DNA of 6,358 bases from Propionibacteriaceae bacterium UBA5174 (GTDB taxonomy: Bacteria; Actinomycetota; Actinomycetes; Propionibacteriales; Propionibacteriaceae): the NCBI GenBank assembly GCA_002413345.1, contig DHWU01000016.1:1-6358 (forward strand), given 5' to 3'. The notes below the pieces were generated by a model that saw only the letters and a program-made list of their open reading frames with translations, did not search any database and had not been told where the DNA came from. Positions 1 to 5,986 of the stretch are shown here, one piece after another. A program made the position numbers and the translations under genes. Numbering within the stretch: position 1 is the stretch's first letter; every line of letters begins with the position of its first letter.

Positions 1-74
1 TGCAGCATGGTGCCCATGCCGCCGTCCGCGACCAGTACTCGGGCAGCCAGGGCTGAGCGGAGATCTTGGGTCAT
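1..74 (-). CDS. metH: Methionine synthase MetH, N-terminal fragment (runs off left edge)
   Basis: Cobalamin-dependent methionine synthase transfers a methyl group from 5-methyltetrahydrofolate to homocysteine in the cytosol, the last step of methionine synthesis. Only 24 codons plus two bases are visible, reading leftward from an ATG at 74-72. The peptide begins MTQDLRSALAARVLVADGG and continues MGTML; the stretch VLVADG(G/A)MGTML is the hallmark start of the homocysteine-binding domain of MetH. Context supports the call: in mycobacteria metH (Rv2124c) is divergent from a PAC2-family gene (Rv2125), exactly as here. An in-frame GTG at 95-93 is a possible alternative start, but it lacks a ribosome-binding site and would add a seven-residue extension before the usual start. 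A TATTCT hexamer lies 7 nt before the ATG, suggesting a leaderless mRNA. The short length limits certainty: another homocysteine S-methyltransferase could begin similarly. Confidence 0.8.
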   Translation of the reverse strand, partial: MTQDLRSALAARVLVADGGMGTML

Positions 75-81
75 GCACAGC

Positions 82-87
82 AGAATA
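82..87 (-). promoter_or_regulatory. Putative -10 element of metH (leaderless)
   Basis: Read on the minus strand the hexamer is TATTCT, a good match to the actinobacterial -10 consensus TAnnnT. It ends 7 nt before the metH ATG, so transcription would begin at or next to the start codon. No Shine-Dalgarno sequence precedes that ATG. No convincing -35 box is visible. This is inferred from spacing and consensus only. Confidence 0.42.
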
Positions 88-99
88 TGCGACACGCTT

Positions 100-105
100 T
101 AAGGT
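100..105 (+). promoter_or_regulatory. TAAGGT: -10-like hexamer and/or Shine-Dalgarno of the PAC2 gene
   Basis: TAAGGT fits TAnnnT and ends 7 nt before the ATG at 113. The same bases form part of a purine run (AAGGTGGAGG, 101-110) that could pair with the end of 16S rRNA, so the two readings cannot be separated by eye. Either way the site favours ATG 113 over the GTG at 104, which lies inside it. Confidence 0.35.
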
Positions 106-112
106 GGAGGAC

Positions 113-952
113 ATGTCACAGGGTCCTAAGCTCACCGGATTGCGAAACCCGGCCGTCATCGCCGCCTTCAGCGGCTGGAATGACGCGGCCGAATCAGCCA
201 GTGGGGTGATCGATCACCTGGCTGATCGCTACGGCGCTGAAGTGGTCTTCGCCATCGATCCTGAGGACTACTACGACTTTCAGGTCAACCGGCCCGCGAT
301 GAAGAATGTTGATGGAAATCGGGTGCTGGAATGGCCAACCACCGAAGTGTTGGTCGCTCACCTAGAAGAACGCGACTTGGTGTTGATCGGTGGCCCGGAG
401 CCAAATTTCCGCTGGCAGGCCTACACCGCGGGGCTAATTTCGATGCTGCGCAGTGTTCGTCCTGAAGTTGTGGTGCTGCTGGGAGCGATGGTGACCGACG
501 CGCCACATTCGCGTCCGGTGCCGGTGACCGGAACTGCCGATTCCAAAGCCTTGGCCGAGGATCTCGGACTGAAACTGCCGAGCTACGAAGGACCAACTGG
601 CATCCTCGGGGTGCTGTCCAGCCAGTGCGAACATGCCAAGTTGCCGGTGGTCTCACTGTGGGCGTCGGTGCCGCATTACGTGGCCGATCCGCCAAACCCG
701 AAAGCCACTTTGGCTTTGCTGGCCAAATTGGAAGATGTGCTTAGTGTGGCGCTGGACAGCGGCGATCTAGCCGAAGCTGCCACCGCTTGGATGGCGCAGG
801 TTGATGAGCTGATTTCGGATGATCCAGACATCGCCAGCTATATCAGTGCCTTAGAAGAACGTCGCGACGAGACCACTCCTGACCCGACCGGCGATTCGAT
901 CGCCGCGGAATTCGAGCGCTATCTGCGTCGGCGGGACCGGCGGCGGGGCTGA
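113..952 (+). CDS. PAC2-family protein (proteasome assembly chaperone-like fold)
   Basis: A 279-residue protein of the PAC2 family (Pfam PF09754), named after a eukaryotic proteasome assembly chaperone. Actinobacterial members such as Rv2125 of M. tuberculosis are conserved, but their function is not established. Family-like motifs seen are GWNDA at residues 21-25, an acidic-aromatic stretch DPEDYYDFQVNRP at 49-61, GGPEPNFRW at 93-101, HSRP at 132-135, YEGPTGI at 158-164 and SLWASVPHYV at 181-190. The C-terminal part (about 196-279) is probably helical and charged, ending in an Arg-rich tail. There is no signal peptide or membrane segment, so it should be cytosolic. I chose ATG 113 because AAGGTGG ends 5 nt before it; GTG 104 would add three residues but has no ribosome-binding site. 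It is divergent from metH and convergent with rpe. The family assignment is firm; any role in proteasome biology is inference. Confidence 0.88.
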   Translation: MSQGPKLTGLRNPAVIAAFSGWNDAAESASGVIDHLADRYGAEVVFAIDPEDYYDFQVNRPAMKNVDGNRVLEWPTTEVLVAHLEERDLVLIGGPEPNFRWQAYTAGLISMLRSVRPEVVVLLGAMVTDAPHSRPVPVTGTADSKALAEDLGLKLPSYEGPTGILGVLSSQCEHAKLPVVSLWASVPHYVADPPNPKATLALLAKLEDVLSVALDSGDLAEAATAWMAQVDELISDDPDIASYISALEERRDETTPDPTGDSIAAEFERYLRRRDRRRG

Positions 953-1014
953 TTCACTGCGATTTGGGCTGACCGGCGCTTAGCGGCGTCGCAGGGCTGG
1001 GGTTGGTCTGTTGA
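953..1014. other. Convergent gap between the PAC2 gene and rpe
   Basis: These 62 bp hold the transcription ends of two converging genes. The best hairpin I find has 6-bp arms CTGCGA (957-962) and TCGCAG (989-994) around a 26-nt loop containing a 3-bp CGC/GCG mini-stem. It has no T-run on either side, so it is not a convincing intrinsic terminator. Nothing else is recognisable. Confidence 0.4.
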
Positions 1015-1683
1015 TCAGCAGCACTTGGTGGCGGCTTTGGCCATCCGGCCCAGTTCACGCACCATCGCATCGGGGTCGTTGGCGCCGTAGACAGCTGACC
1101 CAGCCACGAAGGTGTCAGCGCCGGCTTCAGCGCACCGCTCGATGGTCTCGGCAGAAATGCCACCGTCCACTTGCAGCCAGATATCGCCGCCAGTCTTGTC
1201 CAGCAAGGCACGGGTGCGGCGAATCTTGGGCAGCATGATGTCGAGAAAAGACTGCCCGCCAAATCCCGGCTCGACGGTCATCAGCATCACCATGTCGAGT
1301 TCGCCGAGTAGATCCTCATAGGGCTCAATTGGGGTGGCCGGGCGCAGCCCCATCGAGGCCCTTGCCCCTAGCGAGCGGAGCTGTCGCGCGAGCTTGACTG
1401 GGGCGTCGGAAGCTTCGATGTGGAAAGTCACCGATTCCGCGCCCGCTTCGGCATAGCCGGGGGCCCACCGGTCAACTTCGGCGATCATCAGATGTACATC
1501 GAGCATCTTGTCGGTGCCGCTGCGCACTCGCTCCACCACCGGCAGACCGAAGGTCAGGTTGGGTACGAACCGGTTATCCATCACATCCAGGTGCACCGCA
1601 TCACAACTAGGAATGCGCGCAATTTCGGCGTTTAGGTTGGCCAGGTCGGCGTTCAAGACGCTCGGGGTGATCCGAATTCCCAC
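1015..1683 (-). CDS. rpe: Ribulose-phosphate 3-epimerase
   Basis: Rpe interconverts ribulose 5-phosphate and xylulose 5-phosphate in the cytosolic pentose phosphate pathway. It is a TIM-barrel enzyme with a catalytic metal. The 222-residue product has the usual family length. Seen in order: TPSVLNADL near residues 6-14, HLDVMDNRFVPN at 31-42 (metal ligands H31 and D33), DVHLM at 62-66 (H64), MTVEPGFGGQSF at 135-146, QVDGG at 171-175 (D173) and the phosphate-binding end FVAGSAVYG at 192-200. The reading frame stays open upstream into rsmB as far as 1866, but the homology starts only at VGIRITPS, so I place the start at GTG 1683-1681. It lies 10 nt after the rsmB stop, with AAGG 8 nt upstream overlapping that stop (TAAGG). 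The protein ends in two cysteines, which is unusual for Rpe. In M. tuberculosis rpe also follows the rsmB homologue; there ribG follows rpe, but here the PAC2 gene converges instead. Confidence 0.96.
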   Translation of the reverse strand: MGIRITPSVLNADLANLNAEIARIPSCDAVHLDVMDNRFVPNLTFGLPVVERVRSGTDKMLDVHLMIAEVDRWAPGYAEAGAESVTFHIEASDAPVKLARQLRSLGARASMGLRPATPIEPYEDLLGELDMVMLMTVEPGFGGQSFLDIMLPKIRRTRALLDKTGGDIWLQVDGGISAETIERCAEAGADTFVAGSAVYGANDPDAMVRELGRMAKAATKCC

Positions 1684-1690
1684 AACTGGA

Positions 1691-1696
1691 ACCTTA
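1691..1696 (-). promoter_or_regulatory. TAAGGT before rpe: Shine-Dalgarno, rsmB stop and possible -10
   Basis: On the minus strand these bases read TAAGGT. The first three are the rsmB stop codon, AAGG is a Shine-Dalgarno sequence at good distance (8 nt) from the rpe GTG, and the hexamer also fits TAnnnT 7 nt before that GTG. Translation from the polycistronic mRNA is the simplest reading; an internal leaderless promoter is possible but weaker. Confidence 0.4.
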
Positions 1697-3016
1697 GCGC
1701 CGTCGCAGCAGCGCCAAGAACATTGCGTCAGTGCGGTGCCGATGTGGCCATAGCTGGACGAAGTCACCAGCGGCCGCTTTGGGGACCTCAGGCAGGTAAT
1801 CGGACGCCGTGAGCACCTCCACTCGGTCACCAGCGGTGGCCACCACCTCGGTGGTCTCTTCAGCATGTGGGGAACAGGTCACGTAGGCGATTACCCCGCC
1901 GGGTGCAGTTGAATCGATGGCTGCGGCCAACAGTTGGCGCTGAAGAGTGACTAATTCGGGCAGGTCTGCGGGGCTGCGCCGCCACCGGCTTTCGGGGCGC
2001 CGCCGCAGTGCACCGAGTCCGGTGCAAGGCACGTCGGCCAGCACTTTGGTGAAGGTCTGTGGATTCCACGGGGGCGCCGTGCCATCGGCAGCCACCACCA
2101 GTGGTCGGTGAGCCTTGGGGTAGGCCCGAAGGTTCTGCGCCACTAGCTGGGCGCGGTGCGGATGCTTTTCGGCTGCCACTAGGTGATTTCCCGAGAGTTG
2201 GGCTAGTCCGGCTAGAAGGGCGGTCTTGCCGCCAGGCCCGGCGCACAGATCTAGCCAGGTGCCCTTGGGCGCATCCACCCGGGCCAGTGCTAGAGCAACC
2301 AACTGGGAACCTTCGTCCTGCACCCCGGCCCGACCTTGAATGATGGCCGGAATCAGCGACGGATCGCCGTCGCTATAGGCCGCGAATGGCGAATAGCGAC
2401 CCGGTTCACCGCCGAGTTCAGCCAGCTCAGCCAAACCGGGGCGAATCGCCAAAGTGGGTTTGGACGCCACATTGTCGGCTTCCAAAGCGGCCATCACTTC
2501 GGTGATTGGCAGCACCTGGGCGAATGCTTCGGCGATCCACCGGGGATGATGATTGCCCAAAGCGATCTTGCCCAGGTTGTCCTGGTTGGCGCCGATAATC
2601 TCCAACCAGCCGAGCCAATCGCGGGCAGAGATCTTGTGCAGGATCGCGTTCACCACGCCCACTAGGCGCTCCCCCACCTCCAGAGCTGCCAAATCGACCG
2701 TGGTGGAGATCGCGGCATGCACTGGCACCCGCATGCCCAACAACTGGTGAGTGCCCAGACGCAAGATGTCGACCACTGCCGGTTGGAGAGTTCGCAGCTC
2801 TCGCCCCGACGCTTCGGCAATCACCTGGTCATAGCTGCCCATCGCCCGGCAAGTGCCCGAGACTAACTCGGTGGCAAAAGCGGCGTCCTGCGGGGAAAGT
2901 TTGGCGCGTTGCTTGGCCAGTTCGAGATTCGCATACGCCCCGTGGCTGGTGACCGCCCGCAAGACTTTGAAGGCCACACTGCGCGCCGGGTCATGGCGAC
3001 GACCTTTTCGGCTCAT
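1694..3016 (-). CDS. rsmB: 16S rRNA (cytosine-967-C5)-methyltransferase RsmB (Sun/Fmu)
   Basis: RsmB methylates C967 of 16S rRNA at carbon 5 using S-adenosylmethionine. The 440-residue protein has the expected two-part build: an N-terminal NusB-like RNA-binding domain (about residues 9-135, with PQDAAFATELVSGTCR at 42-57 and VNAILHKI at 122-129) and a C-terminal Rossmann methyltransferase domain (about 180-440). Seen in the catalytic part: VQDEGSQL at 232-239, the SAM-binding motif DLCAGPGGKT at 256-265, motif IV DVPCTGLG at 328-335 (C331) and motif VI TCSPH at 380-384, whose C381 is the expected nucleophile. The protein ends with the typical LWPHRHRTDAMFLALL. Its ATG overlaps the fmt stop (ATGA, 3016-3013), implying translational coupling, and AGGAAGG ends 5 nt before the ATG. 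Alone among the visible starts it lacks a -10-like hexamer 7 nt upstream. It appears intact. Confidence 0.96.
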   Translation of the reverse strand: MSRKGRRHDPARSVAFKVLRAVTSHGAYANLELAKQRAKLSPQDAAFATELVSGTCRAMGSYDQVIAEASGRELRTLQPAVVDILRLGTHQLLGMRVPVHAAISTTVDLAALEVGERLVGVVNAILHKISARDWLGWLEIIGANQDNLGKIALGNHHPRWIAEAFAQVLPITEVMAALEADNVASKPTLAIRPGLAELAELGGEPGRYSPFAAYSDGDPSLIPAIIQGRAGVQDEGSQLVALALARVDAPKGTWLDLCAGPGGKTALLAGLAQLSGNHLVAAEKHPHRAQLVAQNLRAYPKAHRPLVVAADGTAPPWNPQTFTKVLADVPCTGLGALRRRPESRWRRSPADLPELVTLQRQLLAAAIDSTAPGGVIAYVTCSPHAEETTEVVATAGDRVEVLTASDYLPEVPKAAAGDFVQLWPHRHRTDAMFLALLRRR

Positions 3017-3933
3017 TCGAACCTTCCTGATTCGCGGACGCCGCGTCCCCAGTCAGCTCCGGAAATGGCTTTGCGGCCAGCCGGTTGGACGGTAAGCAGT
3101 TCTAGGTCGCCAGCGCCAGTTCCAGCCAGCACGCGATGCTTTTCGGGCCGAAATTGGCCCGGCTCCAGTTCGCTGGATGGCTGGGCCGCGGCCATTAACA
3201 CCCGCAGCCGTTGCCCGCCGAACTGCGTCCAGGCCATCGGCGAAGGATTGTTTGCCAGCACCTGGCGTTGAATCGCCAGAGCTGGGGCCGTCCAATCGAT
3301 CTGGGCTGCAGCGACGGTGAGTTTCGGTGCCAAAGTGATGCCCTGATCAGGTTGTGGGGTGCGGCGTGCCGTCCCGTCGGCAATCGCATCGAGGGTGAGG
3401 GCTAGCAACTCGGCACCGGTCTTCTCCAGGCCAGCCAGCGCTTCGCCGGCGGTCTGGGTGTCGCCAAGTTGGTATTCGGCGGTGGCCAAGACTGGGCCTG
3501 CGTCGAGTGCGGCCACCAGTTCAAACACGGTCACTCCGCTCACCTGATCACCAGCCAAGATGGCCTGCTGCACCGGTGCGGCGCCTCGCCAACGCGGTAG
3601 CAATGAGAAATGCACGTTGATCCAGCCGTGCTTGGGTAGCTCCAGTAACGCTTGCGGAATCAGCCCGCCATAGGCGACCACTGGGCAGCAGTCCGGTGCC
3701 AGCTCAGCCAACCGGGCGGCTAGTTCTGGGTCCTTTGCCCGGGCGGGCCGCAGCACTTCGATGCCCCGACTCGCGGCCAACTGGGCCACCGGGCTGGGCA
3801 CTAGGCGCGAGCTGCGCCCAATTGCTGCGTCCGGACGGGTCAGGACGGCGACAACCTCATGGGTGGAATGCTCCAGCAAATGGGCCAAGGTATCGGCGGC
3901 GACTTGCGGAGTTCCGGCGAAGACCAAGCGCAT
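3013..3933 (-). CDS. fmt: Methionyl-tRNA formyltransferase
   Basis: Fmt transfers a formyl group from 10-formyltetrahydrofolate to Met-tRNA(fMet), making the initiator tRNA for bacterial translation. At 306 residues it is of normal length. The N-terminal formyltransferase domain (about 1-185) carries VFAGTP at 4-9, LTRPDAAIGR at 31-40, VAYGGLIP at 86-93, and the catalytic set N106, H108 and D144 within NVHFSLLPRWRGAAP (106-120) and LDAGPVL (143-149). These positions match the E. coli catalytic numbering. The C-terminal tRNA-binding domain includes TLAPKL at 200-205, the IDW motif at 212-214 and QPAGRKAISGADWGRG at 283-298. ATG 3933 is the only usable start: an in-frame TGA lies 36 nt upstream with no ATG, GTG or TTG between. 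No good Shine-Dalgarno is present, but TACACT sits 7 nt before the ATG. It overlaps rsmB by 4 bp. No peptide deformylase gene is adjacent. Confidence 0.97.
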   Translation of the reverse strand: MRLVFAGTPQVAADTLAHLLEHSTHEVVAVLTRPDAAIGRSSRLVPSPVAQLAASRGIEVLRPARAKDPELAARLAELAPDCCPVVAYGGLIPQALLELPKHGWINVHFSLLPRWRGAAPVQQAILAGDQVSGVTVFELVAALDAGPVLATAEYQLGDTQTAGEALAGLEKTGAELLALTLDAIADGTARRTPQPDQGITLAPKLTVAAAQIDWTAPALAIQRQVLANNPSPMAWTQFGGQRLRVLMAAAQPSSELEPGQFRPEKHRVLAGTGAGDLELLTVQPAGRKAISGADWGRGVRESGRFE

Positions 3934-3940
3934 GTCGTTG

Positions 3941-3946
3941 AGTGTA
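3941..3946 (-). promoter_or_regulatory. Putative -10 element of fmt (leaderless, internal promoter)
   Basis: The minus strand reads TACACT, matching TAnnnT, and ends 7 nt before the fmt ATG. The 85-bp spacer is the longest in the block and fmt lacks a proper Shine-Dalgarno, which together favour a promoter for fmt-rsmB-rpe with a leaderless fmt start. The -35 region is weak. Confidence 0.45.
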
Positions 3947-4018
3947 TCCAGCCTGGTGGCTTCGTCTGATCAGTGCCAGACAAGACTGGCCGCACGGCGC
4001 TGGTTTCGGCTGGCGGGT

Positions 4019-5956
4019 TCAGTCCATTACTTGTGGATCCACTCGGACTCGCAATGGCGGGTCCTTGCGCGCCGAACGGACCGATTCAAGGGCTTTCACC
4101 GCGTTTACCAGCTCCTTGCCCGCGGCTAACGGGCACCGCAGAGTTACCCGGCTGACGCTGTCTTCACCGCGGCTGGCTACTGGGAAAGGCCCGAATGCCT
4201 GGCCTTGCCCAGGCAACTCCAACTTCGCTAGAGCCGCGGTGAGGGCCTCGCTGGGGCCTTCCAAAGTGAGCAACTTCACCGCCGGTGGGAAACCGGCTTC
4301 GCTGCGCTGGACCAATTCGGATACGGCATACCCAACTGGATCCAGACGGACCAATGCTTGAACCTCACGCAGACCAGCTTGGCCAACCACGAGTACGGTG
4401 CCGCCGGCGGCTCCCGGCCGCACTTTGGCCACCACTGCCAGCCAGCGCCGCAGCGACTCCTCACCAGCGCGGAGATCGGGACGGGCCAACATAAGCTCGG
4501 CATCAAGCAGTACGGCGGCGGCGTAGCCGGTGGGCGCATCGGGAGCCATTCCAGGAGTGGCCAGCACCAAAGCGGGTCGATCTGAGACCGGGAGTGCTTT
4601 GCGTTCGGCGCTGGATTGGATCACCGCTGTGCCGGGAAAGGCTTTGCCAAGTTCTTCGGCGGTCCGCGAGACTCCGATCACCGGACTGCGTAGAGCCTGG
4701 CCACCGCAATCGGCGCAATGCCAAGTGAGTACTGGACCACACCAGCGACAGGTGGCACCAGCACCGGTCGGGTCAGCCAGGGCCTGGCCACACTTGGGGC
4801 AACGGGCTGGAGTGCGACAGGAAGCGCAGACCAGGATTGGCAGGTAGCCAGCCCGTGGCACTTGGATCAGGACCGGCCCGGCGCTGAGGCCTAGGCGAAT
4901 CACTTCGAAAGCCTCTCTGGGTACTCGAGATACCTCAGCGAACGGGTCTCGGGCACTGGTCTGCGCGGACGGCCGGATCGCGGCGGACTCTCGTCGGGCC
5001 TGGTTTGGTGCCAGGGCTAGTGGCGCCAGCCAGCCCTTCGACACCAACTGCTGCACCTCCGAAGTGCGGTTGTGGGCGGCTAGGAGCAAGGCGCAACGCT
5101 GGGAATGCGCGCGCAACGCCGCGACCTCGCGAGCATGCCAATACGGGGCGTGTGGTTCGGCGTAGGAGTCGTTGCCGTCGTCCCACAAGGCGATTAGGCC
5201 AAGGTTGGCAACCGGGGCGAACACCGCGGCCCGAGTGCCGAGCACCAGCTGCACTTGATCGCGAACGACTGCCAAGAAGTTGCGATAGCGAGCGGACGGC
5301 CCGGCATCGGCGGCCAAGACGGCAAAACTGCCAGCACCAAAGCGTTGAGTGCACGCGGCTACCAAGGTTTGGAGTTGGTTTGCATCTGGGGCCAACAGGA
5401 TGGCTCCGCGTCCGTTGGCCAAGGTCTGCGCAGCTGCCTCGGTGAAGCCTCGTGCCCAATCCCCGACCGGGGTTGGGGTGGGTGCCACCGTCCAAGCTGC
5501 TCGTGCGGCGCCTCCTTGGGTGAGGCTGCCCAGAAAAGCAGCGGCGTCGGGGTAGCTGCGCAGCACCGGCTCTTGGTCGCAGTCAGTGATCGGTCTGGGG
5601 CGAGGTGTGGTCGTGGCCTTCTCAGTGGTGGCGTGTCTGGGCGGTACGGCGCCGCGGACCACATCGGCGAAACTGCCGGCGTAGTGATCGGCCACCTCAC
5701 GGATCAGGGTGGCCACCTCGGCGCTCAGCACCGGTTGCGGCGAAACTACTTTGTGGAGTGGGGAAAGTGAGGCACGCTCCCCCGCCGCAACCCGAGCTAG
5801 CACGAAACCATCGCGCAATCGTCCAGCAAAGCGAACTTTTACCCGGACGCCGGGTTGAGCCAGTTCGGCCAGTTCTTCAGGCACGGCGTAGTCAAAGGGA
5901 CGATCGAGATTGGCCAGTGGCAGATCAACTGCCACTTTTGCCACTGACCGATCCAT
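4019..5956 (-). CDS. priA: Actinobacterial PriA, helicase-degenerate primosome protein
   Basis: PriA restarts collapsed replication forks by binding branched DNA and loading the replisome. From ATG 5956 it has 645 residues. The N-terminal DNA-binding domain is clear (LDRPFDYAVP, then GVRVKVRFAGRLRDGFVL). A Cys-rich zinc domain has eight cysteines in four CxxC pairs (377/380, 386/389, 403/406, 414/417), followed by the conserved C-terminal part (AELMLARPDLRAGEESLRRWL, ERSEAGFPP-like RSEAGFPP). The ATPase motors are degenerate: where E. coli PriA has a GxxGSGKT Walker A loop, this protein has no GKT or GKS, and the DEEH box is replaced by WDDGND at 258-263. Actinobacterial PriA proteins are known to share this loss and are annotated as probably lacking helicase activity. 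A TTG at 5986, directly after the metK stop, would add ten residues; I prefer ATG 5956 because it precedes the conserved sequence closely and has TAGCAT 7 nt upstream. Confidence 0.93.
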   Translation of the reverse strand: MDRSVAKVAVDLPLANLDRPFDYAVPEELAELAQPGVRVKVRFAGRLRDGFVLARVAAGERASLSPLHKVVSPQPVLSAEVATLIREVADHYAGSFADVVRGAVPPRHATTEKATTTPRPRPITDCDQEPVLRSYPDAAAFLGSLTQGGAARAAWTVAPTPTPVGDWARGFTEAAAQTLANGRGAILLAPDANQLQTLVAACTQRFGAGSFAVLAADAGPSARYRNFLAVVRDQVQLVLGTRAAVFAPVANLGLIALWDDGNDSYAEPHAPYWHAREVAALRAHSQRCALLLAAHNRTSEVQQLVSKGWLAPLALAPNQARRESAAIRPSAQTSARDPFAEVSRVPREAFEVIRLGLSAGPVLIQVPRAGYLPILVCASCRTPARCPKCGQALADPTGAGATCRWCGPVLTWHCADCGGQALRSPVIGVSRTAEELGKAFPGTAVIQSSAERKALPVSDRPALVLATPGMAPDAPTGYAAAVLLDAELMLARPDLRAGEESLRRWLAVVAKVRPGAAGGTVLVVGQAGLREVQALVRLDPVGYAVSELVQRSEAGFPPAVKLLTLEGPSEALTAALAKLELPGQGQAFGPFPVASRGEDSVSRVTLRCPLAAGKELVNAVKALESVRSARKDPPLRVRVDPQVMD

Positions 5957-5963
5957 GGCCGCA

Positions 5964-5969
5964 ATGCTA
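5964..5969 (-). promoter_or_regulatory. Putative -10 element of priA (leaderless, internal promoter)
   Basis: The minus strand reads TAGCAT, fitting TAnnnT, and ends 7 nt before the ATG at 5956. There is no Shine-Dalgarno before either this ATG or the upstream TTG. It sits in the 30-bp metK-priA spacer. The evidence is consensus and spacing only. Confidence 0.35.
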
Positions 5970-5986
5970 TTGCCCGCGGCTGACAA

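Noticed and set aside
75..112. Cobalamin or SAM riboswitch ahead of metH
   Set aside because: Only 38 bp separate the genes and metH appears leaderless, leaving no room for a riboswitch.
285..695. 136-residue minus-strand open frame opposite the PAC2 gene
   Set aside because: Antisense shadow with no recognisable motif; the plus strand carries a clear PAC2 protein.
957..994. Bidirectional terminator hairpin between the PAC2 gene and rpe
   Set aside because: The arms are only 6 bp around a 26-nt loop and no T-run follows on either strand.
1684..1866. Upstream extension of the rpe reading frame to an ATG at 1866 (283 residues)
   Set aside because: The extra 61 residues overlap the end of rsmB, look unlike any Rpe and are Arg/Trp-rich out-of-frame translation; homology begins at the GTG at 1683.
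3934..4018. A small gene or remnant of peptide deformylase (def) between priA and fmt
   Set aside because: The 85-bp spacer has no start-to-stop frame with deformylase motifs; I see no sign of a remnant.
4935..5495. 186-residue minus-strand open frame inside priA
   Set aside because: It overlaps the well-supported priA frame on the same strand, and its Arg/Pro/Gly-rich composition is typical of an out-of-frame shadow in GC-rich DNA.
5957..5986. TTG start for priA directly after the metK stop
   Set aside because: TTG is a rare start, no Shine-Dalgarno precedes it, and the added ten residues are not needed; kept as an alternative in the priA entry.
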